Shown here: positions 8,749 to 16,114 of the stretch, piece by piece
Layout: each line of letters begins with the position of its first letter
Position numbering within the stretch: position 1 is the stretch's first letter
Assembly: GCF_002813295.1 (NCBI RefSeq)
Contig: NZ_PHUE01000001.1
Location: 1,612,001-1,676,000 of the forward strand
DNA: 64,000 bases
DNA from: Flavobacterium sp. 5
GTDB lineage: Bacteria; Bacteroidota; Bacteroidia; Flavobacteriales; Flavobacteriaceae
Direction: 5' to 3'
Position numbers and translations under genes: made by a program
The notes under the pieces: generated by a model
Database searches by the model: none
Told to the model about the DNA's origin: nothing
What the model saw: only the letters and a program-made list of their open reading frames with translations

Positions 8749-9039
8749 ATGACGAAAGCAGATATCGTAGCGAAGATTTCAGAAAAATTAGGTCTTGAAA
8801 AAGGTGATGTTCAAGCAACTGTAGAGACTTTTATGAACGAAGTTAAAAATTCACTTGAAACTGGTGACAATGTTTACCTAAGAGGTTTCGGTAGTTTTAT
8901 CGTTAAAACAAGAGCTGAAAAAACTGGAAGAAATATTTCCAAAAATACCACTATCAAAATTCCAGCACACAACATTCCAGCTTTTAAACCTGCAAAAGTT
9001 TTTGTTGAAGGGGTTAAAGTAAACAACGAAGCAAAATAA
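8749..9039 (+). CDS. HU family DNA-binding protein
   Basis: Small basic nucleoid protein, 96 residues. It has the N-terminal dimerisation helices (MTKADIVAKISEKLGL) and the family signature GFGSFIVKTRAEKTGRNI leading into the beta-ribbon arms, followed by IPAHNIPAFKPAK. HU bends and compacts DNA without strong sequence preference. The spacing (31 nt) and shared terminator suggest it is co-transcribed with the following 30-residue basic protein. Confidence 0.95.
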   Translation: MTKADIVAKISEKLGLEKGDVQATVETFMNEVKNSLETGDNVYLRGFGSFIVKTRAEKTGRNISKNTTIKIPAHNIPAFKPAKVFVEGVKVNNEAK

Positions 9040-9070
9040 CACTATTAATTAATCATAAAATCTATTAGAT

Positions 9071-9163
9071 ATGCCAAGTGGTAAAAAAAGAAAGAGACAT
9101 AAGGTAGCGACGCACAAACGTAAAAAAAGAGCGAGAGCTAACCGTCACAAAAAGAAAAAGTAG
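9071..9163 (+). CDS. 30-residue arginine/lysine-rich protein, likely small ribosome-associated protein
   Basis: Starts MPSGKKRKRHKVATHKRK and ends in HKKKK; about 60% of residues are Lys, Arg or His. The length, composition and the K-R-x-H-K / K-K-R pattern resemble the AURKAIP1/COX24 (bS22-like) tiny ribosomal proteins, and I recall near-identical sequences in many Bacteroidota downstream of HU. Function is therefore inferred as rRNA binding. The stop codon is embedded in the terminator stem, a tight end that also argues the frame is real. Genes this short are easily missed by callers. Confidence 0.8.
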   Translation: MPSGKKRKRHKVATHKRKKRARANRHKKKK

Positions 9164-9180
9164 TTTTAAACTACTTTTTT
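9155..9180 (+). terminator. terminator overlapping the stop codon of the small basic protein
   Basis: AAAAAGTAGTTT / AAACTACTTTTTT is a near-perfect palindrome ending in T6. The TAG stop at 9161-9163 lies in the left arm. It ends the HU-small protein transcript. The 240 nt from here to the next gene hold nothing recognisable beyond AT-rich sequence. Confidence 0.8.
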
Positions 9181-9404
9181 CTTTTTTAAGTTCATTGAAA
9201 TCGGATTTAGTCAAAAGTCGAAGATCAAAAGTTGGAAGACCAAAAATTGATGCTTATTGTCTAGTCCACCGGGTAAACAAACCTGTTCAAATATTGTTTA
9301 ATCCATCCTTGAAAAGTTCATGGTTGGTAGTTAATTGTTAATGGATTTTTCCAAACAACCGACAACCTATAACCGACAACCTATTCACGGATAAAAATTT
9401 ACAA

Positions 9405-10949
9405 ATGAATAAAGAATTAATCATTCGATCTAGTTCTGATTTCGTAGATTTTGCCTTATTAAAAGATGGAAAACTAATTGAATTACACAAAGAAGAAGAG
9501 AAAAGCAATTTTCAAGTAGGTGATATTTTTATTGCCAAAATAAGAAAACCTGTTGCTGGACTTAATGCTGCTTTTGTAAATGTAGGCTTCGAAAAAGATG
9601 CCTTTTTACATTATCACGATTTAGGACCAAACTTAGCTTCCCAACTGAAATTCATAAAACTTGTAAGCGCAGGTAAAATAAAAGATTTTTCCCTAAAGAA
9701 CTTTCAGTTTGAAAAAGAAATAGATAAAGATGGTACTATTACAGATGTAATTAGTGCTAATCAATCTGTTTTGGTACAAGTCGTCAAAGAACCAATATCG
9801 ACCAAAGGGCCAAGATTAAGCGCTGAGCTTTCTCTAGCAGGAAGATTTATTGTTTTGGTTCCGTTTTCTGACCGAGTTTCTATATCACAAAAAATAGAAG
9901 ACAAAAAAGAAAAGGAACGTTTGAAACGTCTTGTACAATCAGTCAAACCAAAAGGATTTGGCGTTATTGTTCGTACAGTAGCCGAAGGCAAAACCACAGT
10001 AGAATTAGAAAAAGATTTGCAGAACCTGCTTAGCAGATGGAATGCAATGTGTAAAAAATTACCAACTGCTCATCATCCTTCCAAAATATTAGGAGAGCTT
10101 AATAGAGCTTCTTCAATATTAAGAGACGTATTCAATGATACCTTTAGTGGTATTCAGATAGATGATGAAGAGTTGTACCAACAAACAAAGGATTATGTGC
10201 AGGAAATTGCACCTTCCAAACAATCAATTGTTAAGTTCTATCAGTCTAAAGACACTCCTATTTTTGAGAAATACAATATAGAGAGACAAATCAAGACTTC
10301 ATTTGGAAAAACTGTTTCCATGAGTAAAGGAGCTTATCTTATTATCGAACATACTGAAGCTTTACACGTTATAGACGTAAACAGTGGAAACCGTTCTAAT
10401 AAAGCTACCAATCAGGAAGATACAGCCATGGAAGTCAATATGATTGCAGCAGCCGAAATCGCAAGACAATTACGTCTTCGAGATATGGGCGGAATCATAG
10501 TCGTTGATTTTATCGATATGTCTAATCCCGAAAATCGTAAAGTCTTATTCGACTTCCTGAGGGAAGAAATGAGTGACGATAAAGCAAAACACAAAATCTT
10601 ACCACCGAGTAAATTTGGGTTGGTCCAAATTACCAGACAACGCGTAAGACCAGAAGTTAACATAAAAACAAGAGAAGAAGATCCAAACAATGAAAATGGT
10701 GAAATTGAAGCACCAATATTAATCATTGACAAAATTACTTCTGATCTGGAAAGAGTTTTAAAAACCCACAATAAAGTTGTACTTAATGTACATCCATTTG
10801 TGGCTGCTTACCTCAGTAAAGGGTTTCCATCATTGCGTTCAAAATGGTTTTTTGAACACAAAAAATGGGTAAAAATCATACCACGTGACGCTTACACGTA
10901 TTTAGAATATCATTTCTATGACAAAAAAGGAAATGTTATTTCAGAATAA
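9405..10949 (+). CDS. rng: ribonuclease E/G family protein
   Basis: Endoribonuclease for rRNA 5'-end maturation and mRNA turnover. It has an N-terminal S1 RNA-binding domain (about 35-125; VGDIFIAKIRKPVAGLNAAF) and an RNase H-like catalytic core with the Mg-binding aspartates in HVIDVNSG (about residue 325) and IVVDFIDM (about 368). The short C-terminal part lacks the long scaffold tail of E. coli RNase E. At 514 residues it matches RNase G (489 in E. coli). The CPxC zinc-link typical of RNase E is not seen. Confidence 0.93.
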   Translation: MNKELIIRSSSDFVDFALLKDGKLIELHKEEEKSNFQVGDIFIAKIRKPVAGLNAAFVNVGFEKDAFLHYHDLGPNLASQLKFIKLVSAGKIKDFSLKNFQFEKEIDKDGTITDVISANQSVLVQVVKEPISTKGPRLSAELSLAGRFIVLVPFSDRVSISQKIEDKKEKERLKRLVQSVKPKGFGVIVRTVAEGKTTVELEKDLQNLLSRWNAMCKKLPTAHHPSKILGELNRASSILRDVFNDTFSGIQIDDEELYQQTKDYVQEIAPSKQSIVKFYQSKDTPIFEKYNIERQIKTSFGKTVSMSKGAYLIIEHTEALHVIDVNSGNRSNKATNQEDTAMEVNMIAAAEIARQLRLRDMGGIIVVDFIDMSNPENRKVLFDFLREEMSDDKAKHKILPPSKFGLVQITRQRVRPEVNIKTREEDPNNENGEIEAPILIIDKITSDLERVLKTHNKVVLNVHPFVAAYLSKGFPSLRSKWFFEHKKWVKIIPRDAYTYLEYHFYDKKGNVISE

Positions 10950-10953
10950 AACA

Positions 10954-10987
10954 AAACCGCCTTTCGTGAGATTGGCGGTTTTTTTGT
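10954..10987 (+). terminator. Rho-independent terminator of rng
   Basis: AAAACCGCC and GGCGGTTTT form the stem around a 12-nt loop, followed by a run of T. Confidence 0.85.
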
Positions 10988-10995
10988 GGGTTATT

Positions 10996-11021
10996 CTCGT
11001 TGCGAGGAACTAAGTAATCTC
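10996..11021 (-). repeat. dispersed palindromic repeat, family A, copy 2 (inverted)
   Basis: Reverse complement of the element at 2973-2998 with a few changes; the ends that pair in the other copies have changed to TTAC / GCAA, so the small stem is weaker here. Confidence 0.6.
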
Positions 11022-11070
11022 ATATCGAAAGTAACAAAACTTACTTGTAGCTATTTTAAGTAATAGCATT

Positions 11071-11152
11071 AGGAGCTATTTCCAACTATCCGCTATATCT
11101 TTTCCTTTTTAAAGAAAAAGGAAAAGGATGCCGCTACTATCTGGGCTAGGGC
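11071..11152 (-). repeat. dispersed ~82-nt hairpin element, family B, copy 3 (inverted)
   Basis: On the minus strand it runs from CCTAGCCC to AGCTCC with a central A/T-rich hairpin. Here the stem is CTTTTCCTTTTT / AAAAAGGAAAAG with a 4-nt loop. The copies at 34292-34373 and 40683-40764 share both ends but have different, still complementary, stem sequences. Confidence 0.8.
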
Positions 11153-11205
11153 ATTTGTTTTCAAAACAGCAAATAATATATTTACCAAAAATTAAAAGTT
11201 GTTAT

Positions 11206-11247
11206 AAAAAAATCGCCTTTCTCAGAGATGAGAAAGGCGATTTTTTT
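11206..11247. terminator. strong bidirectional terminator
   Basis: AAAAAAATCGCCTTTCTC and GAGAAAGGCGATTTTTTT form an 18-bp stem with a 6-nt loop. It sits right after the stop of the leftward MFS gene and can also stop read-through from rng. Confidence 0.9.
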
Positions 11248-11277
11248 ATGTCTTGTAAATAGAAATAAAGTCATTTA

Positions 11278-12450
11278 TTAAATTTTGACAGCTTGTAGTT
11301 TCAACATTGTCTTCTGACGTTGTACCAACATTACAGTAAACAAAACTCCCATTAAGGACATCCCTATTCCTACTAAATTAGGCGATGCATAACTAAATCC
11401 AGCTATCAAAGGCAATCCACCTAAAAAAGCTCCCAAGGCATTCCCTATATTAAATGAAGCTTGTATCGCTGCCGAAGCAATCATCTCGGCACCAACCGCA
11501 ATCTGAATCATCAGCATTTGGATTGACGCAATAAAAGTAAACGAAACACATCCCGTCGTAAAAACTAACAACAAACTAATATAAGGATTAGAAGAAAAGA
11601 AATAAACCATTGTTAAATCCAAAGCCATAAGTAAAAACAAAGTAATAAGTGTTTTATCAGGTGGAAATGTATCCGCTAATTTACCTCCAATAACATTACC
11701 AACAACCATTCCTGCACCAGCTAATATCAAAATATAAGGTACTTCGGCAGCATCAAAACCAGAAATATCAGTTAATAAAGGAGCAATATAACTAATCCAA
11801 CAAAACAAACCTCCTACTCCAATGGCAGTTATCAAAATCACCAGCCATGCCTCAACTTTCTTAAAAAGTTTCATTTGCTTTTTCATTGATACTTTATCAT
11901 TAGAATGTAGATTTGGCATCCAAAAATAAAGAGAAATAAAGGTAAGAATCCCGAAAAGACCAATCAAAGCAAAAGTGAAACGCCAAGAAAAATGATGACC
12001 TACATAAGTTCCTATTGGTACTCCAATAAGATTAGCAATCGTTAATCCAGCAAACATAATCGATATCGCCTGAGCTTCTTTTCCTTTGTCAGCAAGGCGG
12101 CTAGCAACTACCGCTCCTACACCAAAAAAAGCACCATGAGGTAATCCAGACAACAATCGAGTTAAAAAAAAGAATTCGTAATTGGGTACAATTATCGACA
12201 AAGAGTTAAAGAAAGCGAGCATAGCCGCCAATATTAAAAGCGTTTTCTTCGGTGGATAATTTCGAGCAACAATGACCAATAAAGGCGCACCAATGACAAC
12301 GCCAAGTGCATAAGCCGAAATTAAATATCCAGCGATTGGAATACTAACTTTCAAATCAGAGGCAACATCAGGTAAAATCCCCATCATCACAAACTCTGTA
12401 ATTCCTATTGTTAAACCACCCAAAGAGAGTGAGAGCAAACTTTTTTTCAT
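11278..12450 (-). CDS. MFS transporter (DHA1, AraJ/sugar-efflux type)
   Basis: Twelve-helix major facilitator of 390 residues. The N-terminal motif GITEFVMMGILPDVA and the loop-4/5 stretch RLLSGLPHGAFFGVGAVVAS are typical of the arabinose-efflux/drug-efflux DHA1 group; the second half starts near residue 195 after a cytoplasmic loop. Substrate unknown. It is divergent from an AraC-type regulator, the usual layout for an inducible efflux pump controlled by its neighbour. Confidence 0.88.
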   Translation of the reverse strand: MKKSLLSLSLGGLTIGITEFVMMGILPDVASDLKVSIPIAGYLISAYALGVVIGAPLLVIVARNYPPKKTLLILAAMLAFFNSLSIIVPNYEFFFLTRLLSGLPHGAFFGVGAVVASRLADKGKEAQAISIMFAGLTIANLIGVPIGTYVGHHFSWRFTFALIGLFGILTFISLYFWMPNLHSNDKVSMKKQMKLFKKVEAWLVILITAIGVGGLFCWISYIAPLLTDISGFDAAEVPYILILAGAGMVVGNVIGGKLADTFPPDKTLITLFLLMALDLTMVYFFSSNPYISLLLVFTTGCVSFTFIASIQMLMIQIAVGAEMIASAAIQASFNIGNALGAFLGGLPLIAGFSYASPNLVGIGMSLMGVLFTVMLVQRQKTMLKLQAVKI

Positions 12451-12515
12451 ATTATCCTAAAAAAGATTATTAATTAACGTTGCATCATTAATATATCAAC
12501 GCCTATTTTACATTG

Positions 12516-12523
12516 CAAATTTA
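12516..12523 (-). promoter_or_regulatory. candidate -7 promoter element for the MFS gene
   Basis: The minus strand reads TAAATTTG (TAnnTTTG), 65 nt before the MFS ATG, in the divergent intergenic region. Confidence 0.5.
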
Positions 12524-12544
12524 TTTAAAATAATTCCAAATAAA

Positions 12545-12558
12545 TTGTAATTTTACAA
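12545..12558. promoter_or_regulatory. perfect palindrome, candidate operator between MFS and araC-type genes
   Basis: TTGTAATTTTACAA is an exact 14-bp palindrome, 23 nt before the regulator's ATG. It overlaps TAATTTTA, a 7-of-8 match to the -7 consensus on the plus strand. A binding site for the AraC-type protein or a chance AT-rich palindrome are both possible; AraC proteins more often use direct repeats. Confidence 0.45.
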
Positions 12559-12580
12559 CATAAACTTGCAATTATAGGTT

Positions 12581-13414
12581 ATGAAAACATTAAATCAATT
12601 TGATACTTTAGTGATTGATGAATTTGAGGAAGACAAATATCACCTCCCTACACATAGTCACACCTATTACGAGATTATTTACATTATCAAAGGCAGCGGA
12701 ATTCATGAACTAAACAACAATTTGCTTCACTACCAATCTGGAGATTTATTTGTAATCTCAACCGATGATGAGCACTATTTTGACATTAAAAAAACAACTC
12801 GGTTTTTCTTTATAAAATTTACTGACACCTATTTTAATTCAAATAGAAAACTAACTTGCGACGAATTCCTGCTCAATACTCCAGAGAATATCATGCGTGA
12901 TAAATCACTCAAAGAAAATGTGCTAAAACTTGATGAAACTTGCGCAAGCATATTAAAAAACACCATTGATAATATAAGGGCCTACAATTGTAAAGCCAAT
13001 ATTTCAACTTCACCAATTATATTTTACCAAATCTTATCCATTTTTGGATTGATAAAAGAAAGTCTGCAACAACAGAATATCAAAATCACAGGTTCTGGAA
13101 TAGACAACGACCAGATTATCTCTTATATTCATCAAAATATTTACAAACCAAAACTGATTCAAATTAAAACTATCGCAGAACATTTTAATATTTCTCAAAG
13201 TTATTTTGGCACTTATTTCAAGCGGAATTTTTCAATAAGCTACAGGGATTACAGTAACAAACTGAGAGTAAAACTAATAGAAAAAAGAATTTTGAACAAG
13301 CAATTATCGATGAAGCAAATTGCTTTTGAATTTGGTTTCACCGATGAAAGCCATCTTTCAAATTATTTTAAAAAACAAAGAAACATAAAACCTAGCGCTG
13401 TTAGAGAATTATAA
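12581..13414 (+). CDS. AraC family transcriptional regulator
   Basis: 277-residue regulator. The N-terminal cupin sensor (about 10-95) has HSHTYYEIIYIIKGSG and a typical GDLFVISTDDEHYF turn. The C-terminal double helix-turn-helix (about 180-277) has IKTIAEHFNISQSYFGTYFK followed by MKQIAFEFGFTDESHLSNYF, the AraC signature. It likely senses a small molecule and controls the divergent MFS exporter and perhaps itself. It is convergent with pbpC, whose stop lies 5 nt beyond this gene's stop. Confidence 0.92.
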   Translation: MKTLNQFDTLVIDEFEEDKYHLPTHSHTYYEIIYIIKGSGIHELNNNLLHYQSGDLFVISTDDEHYFDIKKTTRFFFIKFTDTYFNSNRKLTCDEFLLNTPENIMRDKSLKENVLKLDETCASILKNTIDNIRAYNCKANISTSPIIFYQILSIFGLIKESLQQQNIKITGSGIDNDQIISYIHQNIYKPKLIQIKTIAEHFNISQSYFGTYFKRNFSISYRDYSNKLRVKLIEKRILNKQLSMKQIAFEFGFTDESHLSNYFKKQRNIKPSAVREL

Positions 13415-13419
13415 TAAAG

Positions 13420-15795
13420 TCACTCCTTCACAATCTCAATTTTTCTTCTAATTTCATTTCCAAATTCATCCACCACGGTAATATAATGAAATCCTGTAGT
13501 AGCAGAAATAGGCATTTCATGAAACGTTTTGGTACTGCCCTTATAAACATTATCAACATACCAAAACAATTTACTTTCTCGTTGTGAATGTGCTACTTTT
13601 AAAATCACGGGCTGCACTTCACTATTAAAATTTTTGGTGAGGTAGATTTTGCTTTTGGCTTTAGGATAAATAAAGTCCATCGTTGTCGTTTGCGCTCCCA
13701 TACAATCATTTCGAAACGGTGGCAATGGCAAATACTCTGTATGCTGGCTTTTGTAATACCAAGCCATTACAGGCGGTAATACAAACCAATTTTTGGTCAC
13801 TATATTTTCTATGTTTTCACAACTGCTATTCACTTGAAATTGTTGTGTTTTATCTAAATGCACTGTTTTATGATAGGGACAAGTTGCTGTGTTTTTTCCT
13901 TTTTTGGAAACCCATTGTTTAATTGTTGGACAGCCTTCTTTAGCCAAATAACCACTCAAATTACACACCTCAACTTCTTCTAAATCTTTATATGGAGTAT
14001 CAAACCATCTTTGCCTTGGCAATAAATTAAAAACATCAAATAAAATAGGTGCTGAACTTGTTACCCCAGTTAATGTTGGTCGTCCCTCGCCTGTTGCATT
14101 CCCAACCCACACTCCAACTACGTAACGACTATTTGTTCCAATCGCCCAAGCATCACGATTACCAAAACTAGTTCCAGTTTTCCAAGCAATTTTAAGTGAA
14201 CTGTCATAGAATTTCCAAGCTTCATCACCTTCAGGGCGATTGACTTGTTCCATTGCATTATAGGTAAGCCAGATTGAACCGGCTCCTAAAATATTCTTCT
14301 GCTTGGTTTCATCACCAAAATTGACTTGAAAATCATTCTGATAATTGAGCTCGGCAAATTCATTGGTTCTGTATTGACCTTGATTTTTATTGAAAAAATT
14401 TAAAGTAGAAGACAAACCCGCATACGTCCTGCACAAATCCCACAAATTACTTTCGGCGCCACCCAAAATAAGTGATAAACCATAATGATCTGGTGGTTTA
14501 GAAATATCCCTCAATTTAAATCGCTGTAATTCTTCATAAAATTTATTCACCCCAAAATCCTGCAACATCAAAACCGCAGGAATATTCAAAGAACGCGCTA
14601 AGGCTCGATGAGCTGGAACCGCTCCATCAAATGTCAAGTTGAAATTTTGTGGCGTATAACCCGAAATTTGTGTTGGAATATCAGCCACCAGTGTATTCGG
14701 TAATAACTCTCCATCGTCGAGCATTCCTGCATACAAAAGCGGTTTTAGAATACTTCCTGTACTTCTTGGCGCATCAATAATATCAACATCTTTTTGATGA
14801 TTACCGTCAGTTGGAGAATTCCCAACATAACTCATCACATTTCTATTAGACACATCAATAACCAAAATAGCCAAATTATGAACTTCATTCTGTTTGTATT
14901 GGTTGTAATAATACCTCGCAATTTGATTGACTCTATTTTGCAAACCAATATCAATAGTTGTTTTTACGCGAGTTCCCTCTTGATTCTTCGCGACACGTTG
15001 CAATAAATGTGGTGCAATTTGTGGCAAATTATATGGCTTTTGAGGCAAAGGTTCGTCTATAGAAAGTTCATAGGTTTGTTTATCGATTATTCCTTCTTGC
15101 TCAAGTTTTAACAAAAGCCTATTGCGTTTATTGAGTAACTTGATTTGGTTTTTTCCTGGATATATTAAACTCGGAGCATTAGGCAATACAGCCAAAGTAG
15201 CACTCTCCGCCCACGATAATTGATAGGCTTGTACTCCAAAGTACCGCCAAGAAGCCATTTCGAGCCCCACAACATTTCCTCCAAAAGGTGCATGAGCCGA
15301 ATACAATTCTACTATTTCATTTTTAGAATAACCCAATTCTAAGCGAGTAGCGAGAATAAGCTCCATTACTTTCTCAAAATAGGTTCTTCCTTTGCCTTTT
15401 CTGGACAAACGAATCACTTGTTGTGTAAGTGTACTACCGCCACGAACGACTTTGCCTGCTTTTCTATTTTGCTGAAAAGCATTTACCATTGCCACAGGAT
15501 TAAATCCGGGATGTTTATAGAAATATTCATCTTCAAAATAGACAATACATTTCTTGAATTTATCAGGAACACTATCTTGAGCAGGAAATCGCCATTGTCC
15601 ATCTCTAGCAATCTTAGCACCAAGCAATTCTCCTTCCTTACTTTCAATAACTGTAGAATAAGGCTCTTGAAACAAGGTTCTAGGCAACGAGAAATAATAA
15701 ATCATCAACAGCAAAAATGCTATTGATGATTTTATTTTATTTTGTTTTATCCAATTGATAATGCGCTGAAGCAAAGCAATTAATTTATTTTTCAA
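13420..15795 (-). CDS. pbpC: penicillin-binding protein 1C
   Basis: Bifunctional class A PBP making peptidoglycan in the periplasm, anchored by one N-terminal helix (about 20-38). The glycosyltransferase domain (about 55-230) shows the catalytic EDEYFYKHPGFN and GGSTLTQQVIRL. The transpeptidase has the active-site STGSILKP (Ser-x-x-Lys), YGLSLILGGAE and KTGTSFGNRDAW. A BiPBP C-terminal domain follows (about 700-791). The 791-residue length fits PbpC. It pairs with the alpha-2-macroglobulin gene upstream, as in E. coli pbpC-yfhM; the two are thought to act together when the envelope is breached. The 319-bp gap between them makes a shared transcript uncertain. Confidence 0.93.
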   Translation of the reverse strand: MKNKLIALLQRIINWIKQNKIKSSIAFLLLMIYYFSLPRTLFQEPYSTVIESKEGELLGAKIARDGQWRFPAQDSVPDKFKKCIVYFEDEYFYKHPGFNPVAMVNAFQQNRKAGKVVRGGSTLTQQVIRLSRKGKGRTYFEKVMELILATRLELGYSKNEIVELYSAHAPFGGNVVGLEMASWRYFGVQAYQLSWAESATLAVLPNAPSLIYPGKNQIKLLNKRNRLLLKLEQEGIIDKQTYELSIDEPLPQKPYNLPQIAPHLLQRVAKNQEGTRVKTTIDIGLQNRVNQIARYYYNQYKQNEVHNLAILVIDVSNRNVMSYVGNSPTDGNHQKDVDIIDAPRSTGSILKPLLYAGMLDDGELLPNTLVADIPTQISGYTPQNFNLTFDGAVPAHRALARSLNIPAVLMLQDFGVNKFYEELQRFKLRDISKPPDHYGLSLILGGAESNLWDLCRTYAGLSSTLNFFNKNQGQYRTNEFAELNYQNDFQVNFGDETKQKNILGAGSIWLTYNAMEQVNRPEGDEAWKFYDSSLKIAWKTGTSFGNRDAWAIGTNSRYVVGVWVGNATGEGRPTLTGVTSSAPILFDVFNLLPRQRWFDTPYKDLEEVEVCNLSGYLAKEGCPTIKQWVSKKGKNTATCPYHKTVHLDKTQQFQVNSSCENIENIVTKNWFVLPPVMAWYYKSQHTEYLPLPPFRNDCMGAQTTTMDFIYPKAKSKIYLTKNFNSEVQPVILKVAHSQRESKLFWYVDNVYKGSTKTFHEMPISATTGFHYITVVDEFGNEIRRKIEIVKE

Positions 15796-15875
15796 AGTGA
15801 TTGTTATTTACCGCAAGCGTTGCAAAGTTATTCGCAATTCACTAGGGTTATTGAAATTCAAACTTAAATTTGGGC

Positions 15876-16108
15876 CACAGATTGTACAGATTAAACGGAT
15901 TTACACAGATCATTTAACTTCTTGAATATATTTACGACTGTGCATTATATTGAAAAAAATATGTTACGCAGATTTATTAAAATTATTCTGAGTGAATCTG
16001 TAAAATCTGCGTGCTTTTTTAATAATGGTACACGTAACTAAAATCATATCTTTTATATTAATCATTTAATCTGCGTAAAATCAGCTCAATCCGTATCATC
16101 CGTGTGCC
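15876..16108. repeat. cluster of 'ACACAGATT'-type dispersed repeats in the pbpC/A2M gap
   Basis: Three imperfect copies of a low-complexity motif built from CAGATT, CGGATT and ACACAGAT: 15876-15911, 15965-16013 (two arms, ACGCAGATTT and AATCTGCGT, face each other) and 16068-16108. I have seen this phrase repeated in the intergenic DNA of other Flavobacteria. No gene or promoter is evident in the 319-nt gap. Confidence 0.55.
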
Positions 16109-16114
16109 ATTTAT

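Noticed and set aside
10996..11152. Attachment site or integrase scar between rng and the MFS gene
   Set aside because: The repeats are dispersed family A and B elements found elsewhere in the window; no tRNA or integrase is present.
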